The position numbers were made by a program, and so were the translations under genes. The notes beneath the pieces are model-generated. The model worked only from the letters and a program-made list of their open reading frames with translations. It did not search any database and had not been told where the DNA came from. Positions 39,552 to 51,073 of a stretch of DNA of 64,000 nt are shown here, in pieces. Each line of letters opens with the position of its first letter. The stretch's first letter is position 1. Origin of the DNA: Rubellimicrobium sp. (GTDB lineage: Bacteria > Pseudomonadota > Alphaproteobacteria > Rhodobacterales > Rhodobacteraceae); NCBI GenBank assembly GCA_020852925.1, contig JADYZU010000028.1:86274-150273 (forward strand), given 5' to 3'.

Positions 39552-41003
39552 CTATACCCCGCTGGCCGGAATACCGCTGCGCGCGACCGGGCGGGGGTTG
39601 GTCAGTTCCTTCCAGGCCGAGAGCGCCCGGTTCACCGGGGTGTTGGCCTCGCGCCGGACGAATTCGCCGTGGCCCTCGCCGCCGGTGACGCGCCCGTCCT
39701 CGAACACCACCTTGCCGCGCGACAGAGTAAAGCGCGGCAGGCCCGTCACCTCCTGTCCCTCGAACACGTTGTAGTCGATGACCGACTGCTGCGTGCTGGC
39801 CGAGATCACCTTGGACTTCTTCGGATCCCAGACCACGATATCGGCATCCGCGCCGACGATGATCGCGCCCTTCCTTGGATAGCAGTTCAGGATCTTGGCG
39901 ATGTTGGTCGAGGTGACGGCCACGAATTCGTTCGGGGTGAGCCGTCCGGTATTCACCCCATGTGTCCAGAGCATCGGCATCCGGTCCTCAAGCCCGCCGG
40001 TCCCGTTCGGGATCTTGCGGAAGTCGCCGATGCCGGTGCGCTTCTGCGCGGTGGTGAAGGCGCAATGGTCGGTCGCCACGCAGGACAGCGACCCGGACTG
40101 AAGCCCGGCCCACAGGCTGTCCTGATGGCGCTTGTTGCGGAACGGGGGCGACATGACGCGCCGGGCGGCGTGATCCCAGTCGGGGTTGAAATACTCGCTC
40201 TCGTCCAGGGTCAGATGCTGGATCAGCGGCTCTCCCCACACGCGCTTGCCGGCGGCGCGGGCGCGGCGGATGGCCTCGTGGCTGTCCTCGCAGGAGGTGT
40301 GCACCACATAAAGCGGCACCCCCGCCATGTCGGCGATCATGATGGCGCGGTTCGTCGCCTCGCCCTCGACCTGGGCGGGGCGGGAATAGGCATGGGCCTC
40401 GGGGCCGGTGTTGCCCTCGCGCATGAGGCGGGCCGAAAGCTCGGCCACCACATCGCCGTTCTCGGCATGGACAAGGGCGATGCCCCCCAGTTCGGCCAGC
40501 CGCTGGAACGAGGCGTAAAGCTCATCGTCATTGACCATGAGCGCGCCCTTGTAGGCCATGAAATGCTTGAAGGTGGTGATCCCCTCGGCGATCACCTTCG
40601 GCATTTCCTCAAAGACCTGCTCGCCCCACCATGTCACCGCCATGTGAAAGGAATAGTCGCAATGGGCGCGGGCGGTCTTGTTGTGCCAGATCTTCAGCGC
40701 ATCCAGAAGCGACTGTCCCGGGTCGGGCAGGGCGAAGTCCACCACCATCGTGGTGCCGCCGGCAATGGCCGCGCTGGTGCCCGAGCCGAAGTCGTCGGCC
40801 GAATAGGTGCCCATGAACGGCATCTCGAGATGGGTGTGCGGGTCGATCCCGCCCGGCATGACATAGCAGCCGGCTGCGTCCAGAATGGTGTCGCCCTTCA
40901 GATCCCGGCCGATTTCCACGATCCGCCCGCCCTCGATCCGGACATCGGCGGCATGGGTGAGGTCATGGGTGACAACGGTGCCGCCCTTGATGACTGTGCT
41001 CAT
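39552..41003 (-). CDS. hydA: Dihydropyrimidinase (D-hydantoinase)
   Basis: MPGGIDPHTHLEMPFMGTYSADDFGSGTSAAIAGGTTMVVDF; FKHFMAYKGALMVND. Confidence 0.93.
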   Translation of the reverse strand: MSTVIKGGTVVTHDLTHAADVRIEGGRIVEIGRDLKGDTILDAAGCYVMPGGIDPHTHLEMPFMGTYSADDFGSGTSAAIAGGTTMVVDFALPDPGQSLLDALKIWHNKTARAHCDYSFHMAVTWWGEQVFEEMPKVIAEGITTFKHFMAYKGALMVNDDELYASFQRLAELGGIALVHAENGDVVAELSARLMREGNTGPEAHAYSRPAQVEGEATNRAIMIADMAGVPLYVVHTSCEDSHEAIRRARAAGKRVWGEPLIQHLTLDESEYFNPDWDHAARRVMSPPFRNKRHQDSLWAGLQSGSLSCVATDHCAFTTAQKRTGIGDFRKIPNGTGGLEDRMPMLWTHGVNTGRLTPNEFVAVTSTNIAKILNCYPRKGAIIVGADADIVVWDPKKSKVISASTQQSVIDYNVFEGQEVTGLPRFTLSRGKVVFEDGRVTGGEGHGEFVRREANTPVNRALSAWKELTNPRPVARSGIPASGV

Positions 41004-41065
41004 CTTTCTTCCCCTGTCGGTCCGGCCGTTCCGGCCGGTTTTCATTGTGCCGGGTTGACGGCGGC

Positions 41066-41085
41066 GGGGGCCGTTCGTGGCCCCC
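41066..41085. terminator. GC-rich hairpin between hydA and lipoprotein gene
   Basis: GGGGGCC-GTTCGT-GGCCCCC. Confidence 0.4.
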
Positions 41086-41097
41086 TGCCCCTGTTTC

Positions 41098-41400
41098 TCA
41101 GGCCCCCGCCCCCTGCGGGGCCGGGCAGATCTGGTTGCCGTTGTGGTCGCGCACCGGAAATCCGCTGGGCGGATCGGTCTGTTCGACCGAAAAGACGTAG
41201 CAGCCGTTCACGTCGATCATGACCAGCGATCCGGGCACCCCCGGCGGCAGATAGGGCGCGACCTCGGGCGGGACCGGCTGCGGGCCTTCGGGCGCCGGAG
41301 CGGCTGCGGGTCCGCCAAGTTCGGGCGGCAGGACGAAATCCTCGGCGCAGGCGGCAAGGAAAGGCAGAAGGACAAGAGGCAACAGGCGCTTCACGGGCAC
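41098..41400 (-). CDS. Small secreted/lipoprotein-like hypothetical protein
   Basis: GTG start; VPVKRLLPLVLLPFLAACAEDFVLPPELGG... lipobox LAAC. Confidence 0.6.
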   Translation of the reverse strand: MPVKRLLPLVLLPFLAACAEDFVLPPELGGPAAAPAPEGPQPVPPEVAPYLPPGVPGSLVMIDVNGCYVFSVEQTDPPSGFPVRDHNGNQICPAPQGAGA

Positions 41401-41488
41401 ACTCCGATGGCAGGGACTCTCGACGAGCCTAGCGCGCCACAGGGGCGAACGGAAACAGCGAAATCGCCTGTGCCGCCCTGCGCCGCGG

Positions 41489-42739
41489 TCACGCCACCAC
41501 CTCGGCAGTTTCCAGAACGGCATGGAACAGCACATCCGCCCCCGCCTTGGCCCACTCAAGGGTGATGTCCTCGGCCTCGTTGTGCGAAAGGCCATCGACG
41601 CAGGGGCACATCACCATGACCGTGGGCGCCACCCGGTTGATCCAGCAGGCGTCATGTCCCGCGCCCGAGACGATGTCCATGTGGCTGTAGCCCAGCCTCT
41701 CGGCCGCGCCGCGCACGCGGCGGACCAGATCGGGGTGGAAGGTGACGGGATCGAAATGGCCCACCGCCTCGATGCTGCACCCAAGGCCCAGTTCGCGCGC
41801 CACGGCATGGGCGGCGCGTTCGACCTCGGCGCGCATGGTGTCGAGCTTCGCCTGATCGGGGCTGCGGATGTCGACGGTAAAGACCGTCTTTCCGGGGATC
41901 ACGTTGCGGCTGTTGGGAAAGTGGAACAACTGCCCGACCGCACCCACGGCGGCGGGCTGATGCGCCATGGCGATCTGATGCACCCGTTCGGTGATCCGCG
42001 CCGCGCCCAGCCCCGCATTCACCCGCATGTGCATGGGCGTGGAGCCGGTATGCGCATCCTTGCCCGTCAGCGTGATTTCCAGCCACCAGAGCCCCTGCCC
42101 GTGCGTGACCACGCCGATGTCGCGGCCCTCGGCCTCGAGGATCGGGCCCTGTTCGATATGCAGTTCGAACATGGCGTGGATCGGACGCTTGCCCACCTCC
42201 TCCTCGCCGACCCAGCCGATGCGCCGCAGTTCGTCGCCGAAACTCTTGCCCTCGGAATCCTTGCGGCCATAGGCATAGTCGATGCTGTGCAGCCCCGCGA
42301 ACACGCCCGAAGCCAGCATCGCCGGGGCAAAGCGCGCGCCTTCCTCGTTCGTCCAGTTCACCAGCACGATGGGCCGGCGGGTGCGGATGTTCATGTCGTT
42401 GAGCGTGCGGATCACCTCGAGCCCGCCGAGAACGCCCAGCACCCCGTCGAACTTGCCCCCGGTGGGCTGGGTATCGAGGTGGCTGCCGATATAGACCGGA
42501 TCAAGCCCGGGCTCGGCCCCCTCGCGGCGGGCGAACATGTTGCCCATGCGGTCCACCCCCATGGTCAGGCCCGCCGCCTCGCACCAGGCCTTGAACCGGT
42601 GCCGCCCCTCGTTGTCCGCATCCGTCAGGGTCTGGCGATTGCAGCCACCGGCCACGCCGGGGCCGATCAGGGCCATCTCCATCAGGCTGTCCCACAGCCG
42701 CTGGCCGTCGATCCGCAGATTTGCCCCCGGCACGCCCAT
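41489..42739 (-). CDS. M20-type Zn-dependent hydrolase (beta-ureidopropionase / N-carbamoyl-amino-acid hydrolase / allantoate amidohydrolase family)
   Basis: IGSHLDTQPTGGKFDGVLGVLGGLEVIRTLND; WTNEEGARFAPAMLASGVF; ELHIEQGPILE. Confidence 0.92.
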   Translation of the reverse strand: MGVPGANLRIDGQRLWDSLMEMALIGPGVAGGCNRQTLTDADNEGRHRFKAWCEAAGLTMGVDRMGNMFARREGAEPGLDPVYIGSHLDTQPTGGKFDGVLGVLGGLEVIRTLNDMNIRTRRPIVLVNWTNEEGARFAPAMLASGVFAGLHSIDYAYGRKDSEGKSFGDELRRIGWVGEEEVGKRPIHAMFELHIEQGPILEAEGRDIGVVTHGQGLWWLEITLTGKDAHTGSTPMHMRVNAGLGAARITERVHQIAMAHQPAAVGAVGQLFHFPNSRNVIPGKTVFTVDIRSPDQAKLDTMRAEVERAAHAVARELGLGCSIEAVGHFDPVTFHPDLVRRVRGAAERLGYSHMDIVSGAGHDACWINRVAPTVMVMCPCVDGLSHNEAEDITLEWAKAGADVLFHAVLETAEVVA

Positions 42740-42842
42740 CCTGTCCCTCCGCTGTCCGGCGTCCCCGCCTGTCGCCGCATCGGCCCTGCCCCCGGGGGGC
42801 GCACGGGCACTCTCCCACGGCCGGATTTCCGGCCGAACCCGT

Positions 42843-42858
42843 TTTGACCAATCGGTAA
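42843..42858. promoter_or_regulatory. RutR-like operator candidate in divergent promoter region
   Basis: TTTTGACCAATCGGTAAAA: TTGACCA-AT-CGGTAAA is close to the E. coli RutR site TTGACCANNTGGTCAA (two mismatches). Confidence 0.45.
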
Positions 42859-42989
42859 AACGCAGGCTAGCAGAGGCCTATTGCCAGTCAAGCACGGCCT
42901 GCACCGGGCCCGATACGCCGGGCCTGCCGACATTGCCACTGGACGCAGGCCCACCGCGCGGTGATCCTGCACCGACAGGAGAAGGACCG

Positions 42990-43601
42990 ATGGACGACTC
43001 GCCGCCCCGCACCCGCATCCAGGCCCGCAACCGCGAAAGCATCCTTGACGCCGCGCTCGAGGTATTCTCGCAGCACGGCTTCCGCGGCGCCACCCTGGAC
43101 CAGATCGCCGAGGGCGCGGGGCTGTCGAAGCCGAACCTGCTTTATTATTTTCCGTCCAAGGACGCGATCCACGAGGCGCTGCTGTCGCAACTGCTCGATG
43201 CCTGGCTTGATCCGCTGCGCGAACTCGACGAGGCGGGCGAACCCGTTGACGAAGTGCTGACCTATGTGCGCCGCAAGCTGGCCATGTCGCGCGATTTCCC
43301 GCGTGAAAGCCGCCTGTTCGCCGGGGAAATCCTGCGCGGCGCCCCCCGTCTGCGCACCGCGATCGAGGGCGAGTTGCGCGATCTGGTGGCGGAAAAGGCC
43401 GTGGTCCTGACCCGCTGGATGGACGAAGGGCGAATCGCCCGGCTGCATCCGGTGCACCTGATCTTCTCGATCTGGGCCCTCACGCAGCACTATGCCGATT
43501 TCGAGGCGCAGGTTTCCGGCGTTCTGGGTCAGGGAAGCGACCCCTACGACGATGCCGCCGACTATCTGCGCACGCTCTTTACCCGGCTGCTGGCCCCCTG
43601 A
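42990..43601 (+). CDS. TetR family regulator, RutR-like
   Basis: NRESILDAALEVFSQHGFRGATLDQIAEGAGLSKPNLLYYFPSKDAIHEALL. Confidence 0.85.
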   Translation: MDDSPPRTRIQARNRESILDAALEVFSQHGFRGATLDQIAEGAGLSKPNLLYYFPSKDAIHEALLSQLLDAWLDPLRELDEAGEPVDEVLTYVRRKLAMSRDFPRESRLFAGEILRGAPRLRTAIEGELRDLVAEKAVVLTRWMDEGRIARLHPVHLIFSIWALTQHYADFEAQVSGVLGQGSDPYDDAADYLRTLFTRLLAP

Positions 43602-43675
43602 GCGCAACGCAAGGGGCCCGCCGTTTCCGACAGGCCCCGCCCGGACATCCGTCCGGCGTTCAGCGTGCGTGGTCC

Positions 43676-43807
43676 CTAGTCAACCAGTGCGGTCTTGCGC
43701 ACATCGGGCTGATGGGGAATGCGAATTGCGGCCGCCGATGCGATGGCGGCCCCCACCACGCCCAGTGCGCGCCCGAGCTGTGTCAGGCTGCGTGTCAGGG
43801 CGATCAT
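43676..43807 (-). CDS. Candidate 43-aa small protein
   Basis: Own reading: MIALTRSLTQLGRALGVVGAAIASAAAIRIPHQPDVRKTALVD*; not in the supplied ORF track (below length cutoff). Confidence 0.45.
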   Translation of the reverse strand: MIALTRSLTQLGRALGVVGAAIASAAAIRIPHQPDVRKTALVD

Positions 43808-43938
43808 GATAAGACTCTTGCTGTTCGGGCCGTTGGTGGCCTGCCTTCAAAGGCATCCTGCACATGGGCCCTTCGCCCGCATCGGGCAAGCCCGGCCGCC
43901 GCATGGCAGCCATGCGCGGCCTTCATGCCCGGCAACAT

Positions 43939-43984
43939 CCGAAACGTTACGGGCGCGCATCGCCGCTTGTCCGAAGCGTTTCGG
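43939..43984. promoter_or_regulatory. Two LacI-type operator candidates upstream of lacI-family gene
   Basis: CCGAAACGTTACGG (43939-43952) and CCGAAGCGTTTCGG (43971-43984). Confidence 0.7.
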
Positions 43985-44041
43985 AATGCAAGATGACCGG
44001 GAAAGCGGCCGCGCACGGCCCGACTGCCGAGGGGAAGGACC

Positions 44042-45067
44042 ATGATCACGCTGCGCGATCTGTCGCGCCATCTGGGCCTGTCGGTCACGCAGGTCAGCCG
44101 CGCACTGAACGGCCACAGCGACGTCAGCGAGGAAACCCGCGCGCGCGTGCTTCAGGCCGCCAAAGATCTGAAATATCATCCGAATCTTTCGGCGCGCAAG
44201 CTTGTCACCGGAAGGTCGGGCATGGTCGGCCTGGTCCTGCCGGGCAAGCCGGTCAGCCCCGGAGACAGTTTCTTCGTGCAGATGGTCGCCGGTCTTTCGG
44301 CCTATTTCTCGCGCCGCGAACGGCAGTTCGTCCTGCATATCGCCGATGGAAGCGGCGACATCGTCGATGCCTACCGACGCCTGATCGACGGCGGCGGCCT
44401 TGACGGTTTCATCCTGCTGTCGCCGATGGTGGACGATTCGCGCGTGGCCTATCTGCGCCAGCGCAAGGTGCCCTTCGTCATCCACGGCCGCACCGTGCCC
44501 GCGCCGGACTATCCGTTCTTCGACATCGACAACGAGACCGTGGGTCACACCCTGACCCGGCTTCTGATCGAGCGCGGGCATCGCCGGATCGCCTTTCTCA
44601 ACGGGCCGCGGCGGCACACCTTTGTCGAATGGCGGCGCGACGGCTATCTGCGCGCGCTGGCCGAATCGGGGATCGCCGCCGATCCCGACCTGCATCTGGC
44701 GGATGAGATGACCGAAGGTTTCGGCATGATCGGGGGGCTGCGACTCATGACTTCGGGAGCGCCGCCTACGGCGGTCATTTGTGGCAATACATTGATATTG
44801 AAGGGTCTGATCCAGACCCTTGGCGCGCTTGGCCTTGAGGTGCCGCGCGATGTCTCGGTCGTGGCACATGACGATGCGCTGCCGGGGCTGCGGGCGGCGG
44901 GCTTTGACCCGGCGGTGACGGTGACGCGCTCTCCACTTGAAATGTCATGGCAACCGCTGGCGGAAATCCTGCTTGGGCACATGGACGGCCAGCCGGTGGA
45001 CGGGCTTCAGATCTGGGGCCCGGTCGAGGTGATCGAGAGGGGGTCGATCGCCGAAATCATGGGTTGA
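44042..45067 (+). CDS. LacI family transcriptional regulator
   Basis: MITLRDLSRHLGLSVTQVSRALNGHSDVSEETRARVLQAAKDLKYHPNLSARKL. Confidence 0.95.
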   Translation: MITLRDLSRHLGLSVTQVSRALNGHSDVSEETRARVLQAAKDLKYHPNLSARKLVTGRSGMVGLVLPGKPVSPGDSFFVQMVAGLSAYFSRRERQFVLHIADGSGDIVDAYRRLIDGGGLDGFILLSPMVDDSRVAYLRQRKVPFVIHGRTVPAPDYPFFDIDNETVGHTLTRLLIERGHRRIAFLNGPRRHTFVEWRRDGYLRALAESGIAADPDLHLADEMTEGFGMIGGLRLMTSGAPPTAVICGNTLILKGLIQTLGALGLEVPRDVSVVAHDDALPGLRAAGFDPAVTVTRSPLEMSWQPLAEILLGHMDGQPVDGLQIWGPVEVIERGSIAEIMG

Positions 45068-45109
45068 CCGTATCCGCGCATGCGCCACCATGGCGGGACA
45101 AAGACTCAG

Positions 45110-45154
45110 TTGACGGATGGGGACTGGTAGCGCTATCATTCCAAAACGTTTCGG
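45110..45154 (+). promoter_or_regulatory. Promoter with overlapping operator palindromes for the sugar ABC operon
   Basis: TTGACG (45110) - N18 - TATCAT (45134); TGGTAGCGCTATCA (45125-45138); CCAAAACGTTTCGG (45141-45154). Confidence 0.6.
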
Positions 45155-45221
45155 ATGCCCGGTCAACGGGCGGGAACTACAGAACCCGGCGGTGAACCGC
45201 CGTGATTACCGGGAGGACAAC

Positions 45222-46502
45222 ATGTCTGCATTCAAGAAGTCGGCCGCGCTGCGGTCGACGGCGGCTCTGTCGCTTGTGCTGGTCGCCGGATCCGCATTCG
45301 CCGAGGGCGTCGAGGTCACGATCGTCTCTGGCGCGGTCGGCAATGCCGTCGCCAATTTCGAGGCGCTGGTCGCCCCCTGGGAAGAGGCCACCGGCAATAC
45401 CGCCGTGCTCGTGCCGATGCCCGCCTCGACCACCGACCAGTTCGGTCAGTATCGCCTGTGGCTTGCTGCCCAGAACGGCGACATCGACCTTTACCAGACC
45501 GACGTGATCTGGGCGCCGCAACTGGCCGAACACTTTGTCGACCTGACCGAAGCCGCGGCCGCGGCCGGGCTGATCGACGCCAACTTCCCCTCGATCATCG
45601 AATCGCAGACCGTCGATGGCAAGCTGGTGGCGCTGCCGCTCTTCACCGACGCGCCGGCGCTCTATTTCCGCACCGACCTGCTCGAGAAATACAACGCCTC
45701 GGTCCCCACCACCTGGGAAGAACTGACCGCGACCGCGCAGATGATCCAGGACGGCGAACGTGCTGCGGGCAACGCCGAAATCTGGGGCTTCGTCTGGCAG
45801 GGCAATGCCTATGAGGGCCTGACCTGCGATGCGCTCGAATGGGTCAAGTCCTTTGGCGGCGGCCAGATCGTCGAGGCCGACGGCACCGTGTCCATCAACA
45901 ACGACAACGCGGCCGCCGCCCTCGAGATGGCGCGTGGCTGGGTCGGCACCATCAGCCCCGAAGGCGTGCTTGCCTATCAGGAAGAAGAGGCGCGCGGCGT
46001 CTGGCAGACCGGCAATGCCGTGTTCATGCGCAACTGGCCCTATGCCTATCTTCTGGGTAATGGCGACGATTCGGCGGTGAAGGGCCTCTTTGACGTGGCG
46101 CCGCTTCCGGCGGGTCCGAACGGCTCTTCGGCGGCGACGCTGGGCGGCTGGAACATCGCCGTGTCGCGCTACGGCGACCAGCAGGAAGCAGCGATCAGCC
46201 TTGCGCTCTACCTCGGATCGGCCGAGGCGCAAAAGCAGCGTGCGATCAACGAAGGCAACCTGCCGACGATCGTCTCGCTCTACGAGGATGCGGATGTGCT
46301 GGCCGCCAACCCCTACATGGCCCGCTGGCAGGACGTGTTCCTGAACGCGGTGCCGCGTCCCTCGGCGCCGGTCGGTTCCGACTACAACGAAGTGTCGACC
46401 CTGTTCTTCACCGCGGTGCACAGCGTGATCTCGGGCCAGTCCGAGGCCGCTGACGCGCTGGCCGATCTTCAGGACGACCTCGACGACCTTCTGGGCAACT
46501 GA
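45222..46502 (+). CDS. Sugar ABC transporter substrate-binding protein
   Basis: Signal peptide; EGVEVTIVSGAVGNAVANFEALVAPWEEATGNTAVLVPMPASTTDQFGQYRLWLAAQNGDIDLYQTDVIWAPQLAEHF. Confidence 0.92.
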   Translation: MSAFKKSAALRSTAALSLVLVAGSAFAEGVEVTIVSGAVGNAVANFEALVAPWEEATGNTAVLVPMPASTTDQFGQYRLWLAAQNGDIDLYQTDVIWAPQLAEHFVDLTEAAAAAGLIDANFPSIIESQTVDGKLVALPLFTDAPALYFRTDLLEKYNASVPTTWEELTATAQMIQDGERAAGNAEIWGFVWQGNAYEGLTCDALEWVKSFGGGQIVEADGTVSINNDNAAAALEMARGWVGTISPEGVLAYQEEEARGVWQTGNAVFMRNWPYAYLLGNGDDSAVKGLFDVAPLPAGPNGSSAATLGGWNIAVSRYGDQQEAAISLALYLGSAEAQKQRAINEGNLPTIVSLYEDADVLAANPYMARWQDVFLNAVPRPSAPVGSDYNEVSTLFFTAVHSVISGQSEAADALADLQDDLDDLLGN

Positions 46503-46513
46503 GCCAGGAGTGA

Positions 46514-46538
46514 GGGGCGGTCCCGCAAGGGCCGCCCC
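46514..46538 (+). terminator. Intercistronic hairpin after binding-protein gene (attenuator/mRNA stabiliser)
   Basis: GGGGCGGTCC-CGCAA-GGGCCGCCCC. Confidence 0.5.
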
Positions 46539-46639
46539 GCCCTGCCTGCATCGGGGCCGCCGGCCCCGTCCGGTCACGATCGGCCGTGTTGCGTGGCGGG
46601 CAGGGCACCATCCAGACAATCCGAGGGGAGCCGGCTGAC

Positions 46640-48570
<1,931 letters not shown>

Positions 48571-48574
48571 GCCC

Positions 48575-49582
<1,008 letters not shown>

Positions 49583-49591
49583 CGGCGGACC

Positions 49592-50533
49592 ATGGCTGAG
49601 CCTTTTGTTGCAGTTGTCGACAGCGGCGGGTCCAAGACCGCCGCCGCTGTTGCCTTCCGCGACGGGAGTGTCCGGCTCGCACCCCGCCGCGCCGGCTCCA
49701 ACCCGCAGGACAACCCCGACTGGTCCGAGGTCCTCGATACCGTCTACGGGCCGCTGGCCGGGGCGGAGCATGCGGTGCTGGCGCTGGCAGGCTATGGCGA
49801 GGTGCCGTCGATCGACGCGGCCCTTGCGCGCAAGACGCTCGACATGCTCGGGCCGGACGTGACGCTGCTGAACGACGTGGCGCTGGCGGCACGGTCGGCC
49901 TTTCCCAAGGGGGGTGGCGTCCTCATCCTGTCGGGCACGGGGTCGATGGCGGTGGCGACCGGACCCGACGGCACGGTGCGCACCGGGGGCTGGGGCGATC
50001 TCTTTTCCGACGAGGGTTCCGCCTACTGGATCGGCCGCGAGGCCCTGGCCCGCGCCAGCCACGAACGCGACGGAAGGGCCGAGGATCGCGGCCTGGCCCT
50101 CGCGCTCGAGACGCGGCTTGGTCTGACGGGCGGGGGGCGCTTTGCCCTGCTGGGCTGGGCCCTGGGCCAGAGCCACCCGCGCGCCGGCATCGCCAGCCTT
50201 GCGCTCATGATCGACACGCTGGCCGAGACCGGCCTGGCCCCGGCGCGCGACATCCTGGACGGCGCGGCGCGCGAACTGGCGCATCTGGGCCGGTCGGCCG
50301 CAGGTCAGGCAGGACTGGCGGGGCCCTTTGCCTGGGCACCGGCCGGTTCGGTGTTTCGCAGCCGCATCATGCGCCGGTCGCTGGCCGAGTTGTTGCAGAG
50401 CGAACCGGTGGAACCGGCGGCCTCGGCCCTGGCCGGGGGGCTGATCCTTGCGGCCGAAACCGCCGGCTGGCCGACCGGCGGGGACTGGCAGGCGCGGGTC
50501 GTCGCCGCCTGCCGCGACGGGGCTGCCTCCTAG
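49592..50533 (+). CDS. BadF/BadG/BcrA/BcrD-type ATPase, N-acetylglucosamine-kinase-like
   Basis: AVVDSGGSKTAAAVAFRDGS; LILSGTGSMAVATGPDGTVRTGGWGDLFSDEGSAYWIGREAL. Confidence 0.88.
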   Translation: MAEPFVAVVDSGGSKTAAAVAFRDGSVRLAPRRAGSNPQDNPDWSEVLDTVYGPLAGAEHAVLALAGYGEVPSIDAALARKTLDMLGPDVTLLNDVALAARSAFPKGGGVLILSGTGSMAVATGPDGTVRTGGWGDLFSDEGSAYWIGREALARASHERDGRAEDRGLALALETRLGLTGGGRFALLGWALGQSHPRAGIASLALMIDTLAETGLAPARDILDGAARELAHLGRSAAGQAGLAGPFAWAPAGSVFRSRIMRRSLAELLQSEPVEPAASALAGGLILAAETAGWPTGGDWQARVVAACRDGAAS

Positions 50534-51009
50534 CGCTGGATGCGCCGGGGCGGGTCTAGCGGATATTCCTCGAGATTGTTGCCGGACCCGATCCGGTCGA
50601 TCACCGCGAACAGTCCCGGCGGCGACAGCGGCGTGAGCACGCCATGCCAGACATTGCGCAGCAGGTTCACCCCCTGGCCGGGCGCGGTCAGGAAGGCGCG
50701 GATGCCGTCGGGCCGGCCGTCGCGGTCATGGGCGACCACCACGAGGAACGGATCGGGCGACATCGGGATGAAGGCCTGCGACCCGAGCGGGTGGCGTTCG
50801 AGCAGGTCGAGATCGAGCGGCAACTCCCGCGCCATCGAGCGGAACATGCTGATGCCGGCCTGCCCCTCGGGCCCGAAGTCGAGCCGGGCGCGGTCATGCC
50901 AGCGGCCGCAGCGGCCGGCATTGATGAGGCGGTCGGGTTCCCCGGCGCAGTCGAGGACATCGCCGAAGGGGGCGAAGGTTTCGGGGGTAAGGGGTTCCGT
51001 GCGGATCAT
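50530..51009 (-). CDS. allA: Ureidoglycolate lyase
   Basis: FAPFGDVLDCAGEPDRLINAGRCGRWHD...ISMFRSMARELPLDLDLLERHPLGSQAFIPM...NVWHGVLTPL. Confidence 0.93.
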   Translation of the reverse strand: MIRTEPLTPETFAPFGDVLDCAGEPDRLINAGRCGRWHDRARLDFGPEGQAGISMFRSMARELPLDLDLLERHPLGSQAFIPMSPDPFLVVVAHDRDGRPDGIRAFLTAPGQGVNLLRNVWHGVLTPLSPPGLFAVIDRIGSGNNLEEYPLDPPRRIQR

Positions 51010-51047
51010 GCATCCTCTCTGGCGCGCATCGGCCGAACCGGGCGGCG

Positions 51048-51073
51048 GGAAGGAATTTCGCGAAATTCCTTCC
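51048..51073. repeat. Perfect 26-bp palindrome (repeat-family locus C)
   Basis: GGAAGGAATTTCGCGAAATTCCTTCC, preceded by GGCCGAACCGGGCGGC. Confidence 0.85.

Noticed and set aside
38868-41222. 784-aa plus-strand ORF over ABC ATPase and dihydropyrimidinase
   Set aside because: Shadow ORF of strongly supported minus-strand genes; composition typical of antisense frames.
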